The notes under the pieces were generated by a model. The model was not told the origin of the DNA. It saw nothing but the letters and a program-made list of their open reading frames with translations, and did no database searches. Of a DNA stretch of 21,018 bases, positions 15,082 to 21,018 are shown one piece after another. The stretch is from the NCBI GenBank assembly GCA_017380355.1, contig JAFOED010000015.1, forward strand, positions 1 to 21,018, written 5' to 3'. A program made the translations under genes and the position numbers. Within the stretch, counting starts at the first letter, position 1. Each line of letters starts with the position of its first letter. This stretch comes from Ruminococcus sp. (GTDB taxonomy: Bacteria; Bacillota; Clostridia; Oscillospirales; Acutalibacteraceae).

Positions 15082-16425
15082 TTAATCGTTAGTCGTAAGC
15101 TCTAGTAATTCAGTAACAACAAGCGGAACATAGTATTTATAGTAACCATCGCGGTTAGGATGCACCGAATCTCCGTACGGACATCTTCTTGAGTGATACG
15201 TGTACTCGTAACGTATATCTTCGTCGTGAGCGTAAAAGTCTGTATCATTGAAAATATCAGCAACAGGCACGTCCCATTTTTTACATATATCGAGTGCTGT
15301 CTTTCCATAGTGAAGCTCGTTTCTCTCGAGAGAAAACATCATATCATGAGCTCGTATATACAAAAGCGGTGTGTCAGGATAGTTATCTTTTAAAAGTCCC
15401 AGAGCGTACTCCATTCCCTGACAAAACTGCTTTCTTCCGTGCTCACCATAAGCAAAGTCGTCCTTGTCTGCAACCGCACCGAAAGGCACGTGTCTCATAT
15501 CGTTTGTACCGCCGTTTATGAGAATAACATCGGCTTGTTCGTTGTTCTGAATAGCTCGAAGAATCTGATTTGAAATCTGCTCTCTGCCTGTTGCTACTCC
15601 AAAAGTAGCTCCGCCCTTTGAGTAGTCAATTGCGTTTGTATTATATTTGAGTGAAATAAGCTCAGCGATACCAACGTAATCGTTACCATCACCGTGCATA
15701 ATACTGTCACCAAAGCTCAGCACAGTTTTATTTTCAAGAGCTTTATATACATCAATCTCAGATAATAAATAGTCCGCTTTTTCTTTATCTATAATCTCTT
15801 CGGGATTGAAACAGTAGTTTTCATCAAGCTCGAAATATCCGAGATACACCATCGTTGCTGCTTCAATCTTTTCGTCAATATCGTAGTAATCGTTACAGTA
15901 AAGTACGCAGTTGATATTGTATTCCATCGCTCTTGAAAAAGATGTAGAAACAAACTGCTTTGTTATCGGAGCGTTGTTATCAAACTCAGTCCAACCACGG
16001 TAGAGAATGCCGTTTTCAATCGCTGTTATAAAATACTCACTATCACTATAGTAATTTCTGTCGCTAACCAACGCGTAATTTGAAGGGTCGTATTCGCTTT
16101 TCTCTATATTAAGTTTTTCAAGCAAAAGCTTTAACCACTGCGCACGAGTAACTACAGTACCTGAAAAAGTCTCTTTCAAAAAGTCGTTATAACATATTAA
16201 CGTACTATGGTCAGGCTCGTACTTAGTAATGGCACACACGTTGTCCAAAAGCATCTCTACATTGTGGTCGCTGTCGAATCGTATATCTTCGACCATACTG
16301 CTTACAGTTTCTGAAGGTGTAGGGTCTTTATCTGATTTTTTCACATCACAAGAACAGCAGGAGAAAATTACTCCCACTGTCAGTAAAATCGATATAAAGT
16401 TTTTAGAAAAACTTTTTAGAGACAT
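15082..16425 (-). CDS. SGNH/GDSL-type esterase lipoprotein with N-terminal SLH-like repeats
   Basis: The protein has 447 residues. The N-terminal signal peptide ends in a Cys cluster (C23, C24, C26), which suggests a surface lipoprotein, although the lipobox is not canonical. Residues 88-215 look like two divergent S-layer-homology repeats: TRAQWLKLLLEKLNI, then FITAIENGI and NAPITKQFVSTSFSRAM. The SGNH domain spans about 232-440, with nucleophile S241 (SFGDSIMHG), the Gly block GGAT (271-274), N308 (NGGTNDM) and D419-x-x-H422 (DSVHPNRDGYY). These enzymes remove or transfer acyl groups on glycans. It overlaps the lipid kinase gene by 10 bases and has a strong AAGGA site. A role in trimming wall-glycan or glycolipid acyl groups is inference. 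A copy with a non-binding SLH module is also possible. Confidence 0.87.
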   Translation of the reverse strand: MSLKSFSKNFISILLTVGVIFSCCSCDVKKSDKDPTPSETVSSMVEDIRFDSDHNVEMLLDNVCAITKYEPDHSTLICYNDFLKETFSGTVVTRAQWLKLLLEKLNIEKSEYDPSNYALVSDRNYYSDSEYFITAIENGILYRGWTEFDNNAPITKQFVSTSFSRAMEYNINCVLYCNDYYDIDEKIEAATMVYLGYFELDENYCFNPEEIIDKEKADYLLSEIDVYKALENKTVLSFGDSIMHGDGNDYVGIAELISLKYNTNAIDYSKGGATFGVATGREQISNQILRAIQNNEQADVILINGGTNDMRHVPFGAVADKDDFAYGEHGRKQFCQGMEYALGLLKDNYPDTPLLYIRAHDMMFSLERNELHYGKTALDICKKWDVPVADIFNDTDFYAHDEDIRYEYTYHSRRCPYGDSVHPNRDGYYKYYVPLVVTELLELTTND

Positions 16426-17366
16426 ACCTTTTCCTTTTCGTGCATTGTTACCTTTTGAGTCGGAAGGATTACCTTGAGTGCCATAGGCTTAACAGTAATA
16501 ACAGGGTCCTTCATATTGAAAATCTCACCATCTAAACCGATGTCTATACTCTTGTCATCCCTTATCTGAAGCTCTTTACATTTTTTATGTACGATAAACG
16601 GAGCTTTCTCGTTTCCTATATGCTCACCTCTTGTGAACATACCGAGGAACTTCGCAAATTCCAGTACGGACACGGTAGGGATTGACAGAAAATCGATATT
16701 TCCGTCCTGAAGCTCAGCTAAAGGAGTGGCTTTGAATCCACCGCCGTAATACTTACCATTACCAGCAATACAAAGCATCTGTGTTTTATATCCCTCAGGA
16801 ATCTTAATCAGCTCACCGTCTGCATACGGTTTAAAGCTGTGCTTACGTTTAGAAAACAGACAGTACACAAGAGACACTTTATACGCAGCAGGACCTGTCA
16901 TAAGCGGAAAGCGCTTGATTTTCTGAGCATATTTTGCAACTGCACAGTCGTAGCCTACGGAGATAGTATTAATAGCATAGTGGCCGCCACATTCGAGCAA
17001 ATCGATAGTGGTAGTATCACCCTGTGACATCTTCTCTAAATCAAGAAAATCCTCCATAGAGAAATCAAAGCTCTTTACGAAATCGTTACCAGTACCGACA
17101 GGTATAACGCCCAAAGCACAGTTATCAAAACCTATCATACCGCACATCGCTTCGTTGGCAGTACCATCACCGCCGCATGCGTACACACGAACGAAATCGT
17201 CAGTTTCGCTTACATATTTATTGACTATATTTTTCGCATCACCGTGAGCTTTAGTAACTTCGACAATGCACTCACCGTCTAAACTAAGCTTGCCGATTTT
17301 CTCTTTAAGTTCGTCAACACGGTTCTTTTTTCCTGCATAAGCATTCAAGATAAACAGATGTTTCAT
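16416..17366 (-). CDS. diacylglycerol kinase-family lipid kinase (YegS/DgkB-like)
   Basis: The protein has 316 residues, the usual length for the soluble DagK family (NAD-kinase fold). Motifs are NAYAGKKN at 8-15, CGGDGTANEA at 64-73 for nucleotide binding, VIPVGTGNDFVKSF at 87-100, GNGKYYGGGFKATP in the middle, and GLDGE near 283 that completes the C-terminal active-site region. DgkB-type enzymes phosphorylate diacylglycerol released during lipoteichoic acid synthesis and return it to phospholipid; the substrate here is not proven. It acts at the inner membrane face. It lies 19 bases after maf and overlaps the SGNH gene, so co-transcription is very likely. The ATG at 17366 follows purine-rich AAGGGAATAGGG. 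Confidence 0.93.
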   Translation of the reverse strand: MKHLFILNAYAGKKNRVDELKEKIGKLSLDGECIVEVTKAHGDAKNIVNKYVSETDDFVRVYACGGDGTANEAMCGMIGFDNCALGVIPVGTGNDFVKSFDFSMEDFLDLEKMSQGDTTTIDLLECGGHYAINTISVGYDCAVAKYAQKIKRFPLMTGPAAYKVSLVYCLFSKRKHSFKPYADGELIKIPEGYKTQMLCIAGNGKYYGGGFKATPLAELQDGNIDFLSIPTVSVLEFAKFLGMFTRGEHIGNEKAPFIVHKKCKELQIRDDKSIDIGLDGEIFNMKDPVITVKPMALKVILPTQKVTMHEKEKVCL

Positions 17367-17385
17367 ATACCCTATTCCCTTACCC

Positions 17386-17952
17386 TTATATTTCTTCTAT
17401 AAAAGACTGCAACTCACGTTTCAGTCTGCCAACAGGAAGACCGACGACGTTGAAGTAGTCACCGTAAATACCCTTGACCAAAGTCTTGCCTTTTGACTGA
17501 ATACCATATGCTCCAGCTTTATCCATCGGATCACCACTCTCGACATACTTGTCAATTTCGCTGTCTGTGAGCTTGAAAAACTCGACTTGAGTTTCGACAG
17601 AAAAGCTGTGGCACTTATCACCATACACAAGAGCACAACCCGTCACTACACTATGGCGTCTATCAGAAAGCATTTTAAGCATCTGTCTGGCGTCTTCTTC
17701 ATCTTTCGGCTTATTTAAAACCTCGTCGTCAACGATAACGATTGTGTCGCTACCGATAACGATAGAATCACTATAACTTTTCGCTACATCCTTAGCTTTC
17801 ATCTGTGCTAAGTACTGCGGAATATCGTGTGGTTTTATATCTTTTGGTACCGTCTCATCGCAATTTGAAGGTACAACCAAAAATTCATCTGTAATGTCTC
17901 TTAAAAGTTCGCGTCGACGAGGTGACTGTGACGCTAAAATAAATTTTTTCAT
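17386..17952 (-). CDS. maf: Maf family nucleoside triphosphate pyrophosphatase (dTTP/UTP type)
   Basis: The protein has 188 residues. The N-terminal LASQSPRRRELL (6-17) is the Maf signature, with GSDTIV and catalytic D69, and DKAGAYGIQ (144-152) as in the YhdE/B. subtilis Maf branch that hydrolyses dTTP, UTP and modified forms such as m5UTP. It is a cytosolic house-cleaning enzyme; in B. subtilis overproduction affects septum formation. It is the first gene of a four-gene minus-strand operon with lipid kinase, SGNH lipoprotein and glycosyltransferase. Its ribosome binding site AGAGGAC lies within a predicted 8-base-pair stem (17955-17979), which could limit translation. No mreB, mreC or radC neighbour, common for maf elsewhere, is present. 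Confidence 0.94.
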   Translation of the reverse strand: MKKFILASQSPRRRELLRDITDEFLVVPSNCDETVPKDIKPHDIPQYLAQMKAKDVAKSYSDSIVIGSDTIVIVDDEVLNKPKDEEDARQMLKMLSDRRHSVVTGCALVYGDKCHSFSVETQVEFFKLTDSEIDKYVESGDPMDKAGAYGIQSKGKTLVKGIYGDYFNVVGLPVGRLKRELQSFIEEI

Positions 17953-17954
17953 AT

Positions 17955-17992
17955 GTGTCCTCTAAGGCACAAGAGGCACTCTATTTCCTCTT
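17955..17992 (-). promoter_or_regulatory. mutually exclusive leader hairpins that may gate the maf ribosome binding site
   Basis: On the minus strand AAGAGG (17992-17987) can pair with CCTCTT (17976-17971). Alternatively GTGCCTCT (17979-17972) pairs with AGAGG-A-CAC (17963-17955, one bulged A), which hides the AGAGG ribosome binding site just before the ATG at 17952. The middle segment cannot do both. This is the layout of a translational switch, although no known riboswitch aptamer is recognised. Confidence 0.4.
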
Positions 17993-18032
17993 ATACACTG
18001 TGAAAAATTGTGTCGGTCTGATTATCATTCCG

Positions 18033-18060
18033 ATTATAGCACAAAGCCCGTAAAAAACAA
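18033..18060 (-). promoter_or_regulatory. promoter of the maf envelope operon
   Basis: On the minus strand TTGTTT (18060-18055), a 16-base spacer and TATAAT (18038-18033) preceded by TGC, an extended -10. The predicted start is near 18026, which gives a leader of about 74 bases. Confidence 0.6.
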
Positions 18061-18101
18061 ACATAAAAATACAAAAATTCAACATAAATACACATCCTTT
18101 T

Positions 18102-18140
18102 ACAATCTATGAGGGTGAGCCCTCTTACAATACCGATTGT
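18102..18140. other. structured intergenic sequence downstream of the WYL regulator gene
   Basis: A hairpin GAGGG-TGAG-CCCTC (18111-18124) is flanked by ACAATC (18102-18107) and GATTGT (18135-18140), which can pair around it. No T tract follows on either strand, so it is not a clear terminator. The rest of 17993-18188 is AT-rich and holds only the maf promoter. Confidence 0.3.
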
Positions 18141-18188
18141 ACAAAATTATGTGTACGATAAAACGGACTTTGCTTATTTACAAAAATT

Positions 18189-19196
18189 TTATTCGTATTT
18201 ACCTAAAACGTCTTTTATGTAGGATAAAAACTGCTCTTTTGCACTCAGCGGTGATACAATCTGAGCCTTGTCTTTAAACATAAACAACCAACCGAAAAAC
18301 GTCGGTGACAACATAACCTTAGTGCTCAGTTCGAAAGTATTATCATCACAAAGCGAAATAAAAACATTCTTTGAAAATCTGTCAACCACAACACCCGCCA
18401 GAGAGTTATCGAAACGGATTTTTATATCAGTAAGTTCTCCTCCGAACATACCGAAAACCTGCTTTGAATATGCCGCCATATCAAACTTTGAGAAAAGCTC
18501 TTTACCATCGCGCTTTTCGTTATATATGACCTCGACCGACTCCATTTTATCTATGCGAAAATGCTTGATTTTCTCAGCTTTTGCGTCGAATGCTATGAGA
18601 TAATAATTCTCGTCATCCCACGTAAGCGCCCACGGAGAAACCACGTATCTCTCACCATTGTTTCTGCGTGTTTTTACTATTTTCTGCACACCATCGTGTG
18701 ACACTTCCCACTTAAAGTAGTAAAAGCTGATTTTTCTTCCGATGTTAATAGCCTCGTGCACACTATCAATAGTGTATTTCACTTTTTCGTTCATAGTCTT
18801 TACGCGGTTTGAAACTACGACCTGACGCTGAAGCTTTTTCGCTTCATTCTCACTAGTGAGATTTTCGAGCTTCTTAATAAGTTCGTTTGACTTTTTATGT
18901 GAAATAAACTTTGAACTCTGTACAGCGTCTACTAAGAGCTTGAGCTCATACATTTCAAAATCTCTTGACATAACATAGTACTGTACTGTCTTTGTTTTTG
19001 TCGAGCAAATATCAACACCAAAATCGATGAGTGTTTTAATGTCGTCGTAAATACTCTTTCTTTCAGCGCTGATACCATACGAATCTAAATACGAGATAAT
19101 ATCCTGTACAGTAACACCGTGGTTCTCATCAGTTTTTTCCATGAATAACTTTAATATATATAGAAGTTTTTGCTTTTGTTTAGGGTTCTTAGGCAT
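18189..19196 (-). CDS. WYL-domain transcriptional regulator
   Basis: The protein has 335 residues. An N-terminal winged helix-turn-helix lies at about 5-70 (VTVQDIISYLDSYGI, RKSIYDDIKTL). A helical linker follows. The WYL domain covers about 140-230, with RYVVSPWALTWDDENYYLIAF and KHFRIDKM; the name-giving triad reads Y-Y-L here. A C-terminal WCX-type region is at about 250-335. WYL proteins bind DNA and usually sense a nucleotide or nucleic acid ligand, and many control stress, defence or transport genes. It starts 10 bases after the AEC transporter stop with a perfect AAGGAGG that includes the stop codon bases, so the two are co-transcribed. Control of its own operon is plausible. The ligand is unknown. 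No clear terminator follows. Confidence 0.92.
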   Translation of the reverse strand: MPKNPKQKQKLLYILKLFMEKTDENHGVTVQDIISYLDSYGISAERKSIYDDIKTLIDFGVDICSTKTKTVQYYVMSRDFEMYELKLLVDAVQSSKFISHKKSNELIKKLENLTSENEAKKLQRQVVVSNRVKTMNEKVKYTIDSVHEAINIGRKISFYYFKWEVSHDGVQKIVKTRRNNGERYVVSPWALTWDDENYYLIAFDAKAEKIKHFRIDKMESVEVIYNEKRDGKELFSKFDMAAYSKQVFGMFGGELTDIKIRFDNSLAGVVVDRFSKNVFISLCDDNTFELSTKVMLSPTFFGWLFMFKDKAQIVSPLSAKEQFLSYIKDVLGKYE

Positions 19197-19206
19197 AGTA
19201 TCCTCC

Positions 19207-20142
19207 TTAAGACAGGTACTGTGCTAGTCCTACGACAAGCGGCATTGTGAGTAGCGACAACAGAGTCGATGCAGATACAAGCGAAACAGAGAGCTCAGTA
19301 TCGCGGTCAAATTTTGCGGACATCATTGTTGTTATTGCTGCCACAGGAGATGCTGTTGCAATAATGAGCGAAACAAGTAATGATCCTCTGATATTGCACA
19401 CCCACAGCACTCCTAATACTACGAGTGGTATGATAATAAGTCTTAGCGCCATCGCAAGATAAGCCCACCCATTTGTAAAAGCTTTTTTTAAGTTAGCGTT
19501 AGCAAGATAAAAACCTATTATAAGCATCGGCACAGGAGAATTAAGTGCTGCAAGATAAGTTACCGGCTGAGCAACAATAGAAGGCAGTTCTATTGAACAA
19601 ACGAAAAGTACAACACCAATAACTGTTCCGATTATACCAGGGTTGAGTAAAATCTTAAGTGCCGCACCTTTTTCTTTTTTCTCACTCTTACCTCTCATTA
19701 TAATAAAACCGTATGTCCACACAAAGAGGTTGAACATAGCAACGAAAGTAGCACCATAAAAAACTCCGTCATCGCCGAGCACCGCCTGCTGAAGCGGTAG
19801 CGACATATATCCGCAGTTAGAAAAAACTGTCGCAAATTTCAGAATAACTCCTGAATTCTCCTCACGTTTAGAAAACAGAATCTGAGCCACTAGTACGCTG
19901 AAAAATAAAATACCTGCAGAACAAAGTGCTGATACGAGAAGCTTTATGAGCATAGTGACATCGAATTCACGCTGGAAAGCGCTGATAATTACACACGGGG
20001 TGACAAAGTACAAGACGACATTTGCCATCGATTTGCTACCCGCTTCATTTATGAGTTTTGTTTTTGCACACAAAAATCCGATAAAAAGTAGTACGAAAAG
20101 AACCAAAACCTGTTCGCCTACCGTTAAAAAACTACTTAACAT
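19207..20142 (-). CDS. AEC (auxin efflux carrier) family transporter
   Basis: The protein has 311 residues and about ten hydrophobic helices along its whole length. Family features are VLFVLLFIGFLCAKTKLI near the start, NVVLYFVTPCVIISAF, SNCGYMSLPLQQAVLG in the middle of the first half with a discontinuous helix, and ATASPVAAITTMMSAKF in the second half. Bacterial AEC members carry malate, malonate or other organic anions; the substrate here cannot be told. The ATG at 20142 is preferred because CAGGGA lies just upstream; an in-frame TTG at 20163 would add seven residues but has no site. It is the first gene of an operon with a WYL regulator and has a good promoter at 20202-20230. Confidence 0.92.
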   Translation of the reverse strand: MLSSFLTVGEQVLVLFVLLFIGFLCAKTKLINEAGSKSMANVVLYFVTPCVIISAFQREFDVTMLIKLLVSALCSAGILFFSVLVAQILFSKREENSGVILKFATVFSNCGYMSLPLQQAVLGDDGVFYGATFVAMFNLFVWTYGFIIMRGKSEKKEKGAALKILLNPGIIGTVIGVVLFVCSIELPSIVAQPVTYLAALNSPVPMLIIGFYLANANLKKAFTNGWAYLAMALRLIIIPLVVLGVLWVCNIRGSLLVSLIIATASPVAAITTMMSAKFDRDTELSVSLVSASTLLSLLTMPLVVGLAQYLS

Positions 20143-20201
20143 AAAATCCCTGCCAATATACAATATTTATAAAACCACTGTCCGATATTTTGTACTTTGT
20201 C

Positions 20202-20230
20202 AGTATACCACACTAAAAGACAGATAACAA
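20202..20230 (-). promoter_or_regulatory. sigma-A promoter of the AEC transporter/WYL operon
   Basis: On the minus strand TTGTTA (20230-20225), a 17-base spacer and TATACT (20207-20202) preceded by TGG, an extended -10. The leader is about 53 bases. Confidence 0.7.
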
Positions 20231-20432
20231 CACTATTATTGTGAAAACACACATTTTTATTATATCCCAATAATGCAAAATGAATAAAAACAGATTATTT
20301 CTTGTGTTTTTTGCACAATCAACCGACTATAAATTTAGTAATTATGTTAGATAAAAAAGGGATATTATACAAAAAACGTTAATTTTTCATTGTGATAAAC
20401 ACTTAAAAACGTGTAAAAAACTCCTCCTCTTT
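20231..20432. other. AT-rich intergenic region
   Basis: This is part of the roughly 420-base gap between the AEC gene and the DUF6465 gene. It is strongly AT-rich with many A and T runs. I see no ORF with a start and ribosome binding site, no tRNA and no convincing terminator. The short inverted repeat TTGTG/CACAA at 20302-20318 is the only local structure noted. Confidence 0.5.
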
Positions 20433-20467
20433 AGTCAAACAGCCAAAAATACTGTATTTGTTTGACT
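20433..20467 (+). promoter_or_regulatory. candidate operator: 9-base inverted repeat overlapping the -35 box
   Basis: AGTCAAACA (20433-20441) and TGTTTGACT (20459-20467) are perfect inverted copies 17 bases apart. The right arm contains the whole -35 hexamer TTGACT (20462-20467). A dimeric regulator bound here would block or modulate RNA polymerase. The regulator is unknown. Confidence 0.45.
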
Positions 20468-20490
20468 TTTACTAACGTAAAAAATATAAT
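20462..20490 (+). promoter_or_regulatory. strong sigma-A promoter of the DUF6465 gene
   Basis: TTGACT (20462-20467), a 17-base spacer and perfect TATAAT (20485-20490), followed by TAGC. The start is predicted near 20497, at the beginning of a GCAAT-GAAA-ATTGC hairpin (20497-20510). The leader is about 70 bases and includes GAAGGAA before the ATG at 20567. Confidence 0.82.
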
Positions 20491-20496
20491 TAGCTT

Positions 20497-20510
20497 GCAA
20501 TGAAAATTGC
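20497..20510 (+). other. 5'-terminal leader stem-loop with GAAA tetraloop
   Basis: GCAAT (20497-20501), GAAA (a GNRA tetraloop) and ATTGC (20506-20510) form a 5-base-pair hairpin at about the predicted mRNA 5' end. Such hairpins can protect transcripts from decay; this role is inference. Confidence 0.45.
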
Positions 20511-20566
20511 GTATAAAAATGTTTATTTGCGAATTCTTTAATATTTTTTGAAAGAAGGAAATTACA

Positions 20567-20953
20567 ATGGCTACAACAAAGAAGACAGCTGCTGCTGCAG
20601 CAACAACAGAGAAAAAGGCTCCAGCTAAGAAGGCTGCTACAAAGACAGCTGCTAAAGCTGAGACAAAGACAGCTGCTAAGGCTGAGACAAAGACAGCTGC
20701 TAAGGCTGAAACAAAGACAGCTGAGAAGAAAGCTCCTGCTAAAAAGGCTCCTGCTAAGAAGACAGCTGCTAAAGTTGAGCTTTACATCCAGTTCGGTGGC
20801 GCTACAGTTGCTGTTGCTGACATCGAGAAGAACGTTAAGAAAGTTGTTAAGGGCAAGAAGGCTTACACAGTATACGTAAAGCCTGAAGAGTCAAAAGCTT
20901 ACATCGTTGCTGACGGTGAAACAACTGGCATGGACGTATTCTTCTGCGAATAA
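20567..20953 (+). CDS. DUF6465 family protein with histone-H1-like Lys/Ala-rich N-terminal tail
   Basis: The protein has 128 residues. Residues 1-68 are almost only Ala, Lys, Thr, Pro and Glu with KKAPAKK units and three copies of an eight-residue repeat (25-48). This tail resembles eukaryotic histone H1 and bacterial Hc1/AlgP-like tails and should bind DNA or RNA through charge. Residues 69-128 form a small compact domain (VELYIQFGGATVAV, then KAYTVYVKPEESKAYIVADG and TTGMDVFF) that matches the clostridial DUF6465 family as I recall it. The strong promoter, AAGGA site and codon use (nearly all GCT, AAG, ACA) suggest high expression. It is a single-gene unit. A nucleoid-associated role is inference; function in this family is not established. 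Confidence 0.88.
   Translation: MATTKKTAAAAATTEKKAPAKKAATKTAAKAETKTAAKAETKTAAKAETKTAEKKAPAKKAPAKKTAAKVELYIQFGGATVAVADIEKNVKKVVKGKKAYTVYVKPEESKAYIVADGETTGMDVFFCE
20639..20710 (+). repeat. three 24-base in-frame tandem repeats encoding TKTAAKAE
   Basis: Units at 20639-20662, 20663-20686 and 20687-20710 are nearly identical, differing only at third positions (AAA/AAG and GAG/GAA). A partial fourth unit (ACAAAGACAGCT) follows at 20711. The near identity suggests recent slippage or recombination, so copy number may vary between strains. Confidence 0.9.
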
Positions 20954-20972
20954 TTTTTAAATTAAACGCACT

Positions 20973-21007
20973 AAAGGCGAAGCAGTTTTTCTGCTTCGCC
21001 TTTTTGT
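20973..21007 (+). terminator. terminator of the DUF6465 gene
   Basis: AAAGGCGAAGCAG (20973-20985), loop TTTTT, CTGCTTCGCCTTT (20991-21003), then more T residues. This is a very stable 13-base-pair stem. Confidence 0.95.
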
Positions 21008-21018
21008 TTTGCAAAAAA

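Noticed and set aside
15294..15521. Short plus-strand frames inside the SGNH gene (15193-15521)
   Set aside because: They are shadows of a gene with clear catalytic motifs on the minus strand and have no start signals.
20302..20318. TTGTG/CACAA inverted repeat resembling a Rex operator
   Set aside because: The spacing is one base short of the known 18-base Rex site, and no promoter of good quality lies over it, so I do not call it.
20420..20431. CTCCTCCTC on the plus strand, which reads as an AGGAGG ribosome binding site on the minus strand
   Set aside because: No start codon follows at a useful distance on the minus strand and no reading frame of note is present.
20567..20770. Possible CRISPR or satellite repeat because of regular 24-base units
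   Set aside because: The units are in frame, encode the Lys/Ala-rich tail and have no spacers between them.

Overview
The window looks like a chromosomal segment of an endospore-forming, low-to-moderate GC Firmicute of class Clostridia, probably a gut Oscillospirales/Ruminococcaceae-type organism. The evidence is spoIIID with a sigma-E-like promoter, a Lys/Ala-tailed DUF6465 protein, a CssRS/HtrA-like stress cassette, strong AGGAGG ribosome binding sites and U-tailed hairpin terminators. I see no insertion sequence, integrase, phage gene, CRISPR array or tRNA. Most of it reads as core genome. The first gene, which leaves the left edge, looks the most accessory.

Layout. (1) 1-1659, minus: a partial gene fusing a VanZ-like membrane domain to an NTP_transf_5-type nucleotidyltransferase. 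It diverges from spoIIID (1851-2114, plus), the mother-cell sporulation regulator. (2) 2270-3478: a stand-alone DegT/DnrJ sugar aminotransferase. (3) 3646-7726: a tight operon of OmpR-family response regulator, histidine kinase and membrane-anchored HtrA protease with a very long Pro/Gln/Tyr-rich N-terminal tail. (4) 7829-7944, minus: a 5S rRNA gene with its own promoter and terminator and no 16S or 23S beside it. (5) 8118-9095: an orphan FecB/BtuF-like substrate-binding lipoprotein, convergent with an Ig-domain L,D-transpeptidase (9130-10404, minus). (6) 10527-12992: an RlmD-type RNA methyltransferase, a Cof-type HAD phosphatase and a Nudix hydrolase in series. (7) 13050-14043: a DUF5662 protein overlapping a degenerate HD-domain protein. 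(8) 17952-14099, minus: an envelope operon of maf, lipid kinase, SLH-like/SGNH lipoprotein and a membrane glycosyltransferase. (9) 20142-18189, minus: an AEC transporter followed by a WYL-domain regulator. (10) 20567-20953: the DUF6465 histone-H1-like protein.

Many genes serve the cell envelope: VanZ-like protein, HtrA with its two-component system, L,D-transpeptidase, lipid kinase, SGNH lipoprotein and glycosyltransferase. Others act in RNA modification, nucleotide housekeeping or sporulation. No single obvious new defence or mobile system is visible. The most unusual items are the VanZ-nucleotidyltransferase fusion, the orphan 5S gene, a pair of HD-like proteins in which the second has swapped metal ligands, a possible ribosome-binding-site switch in the maf leader, and the inverted repeat over the DUF6465 promoter.
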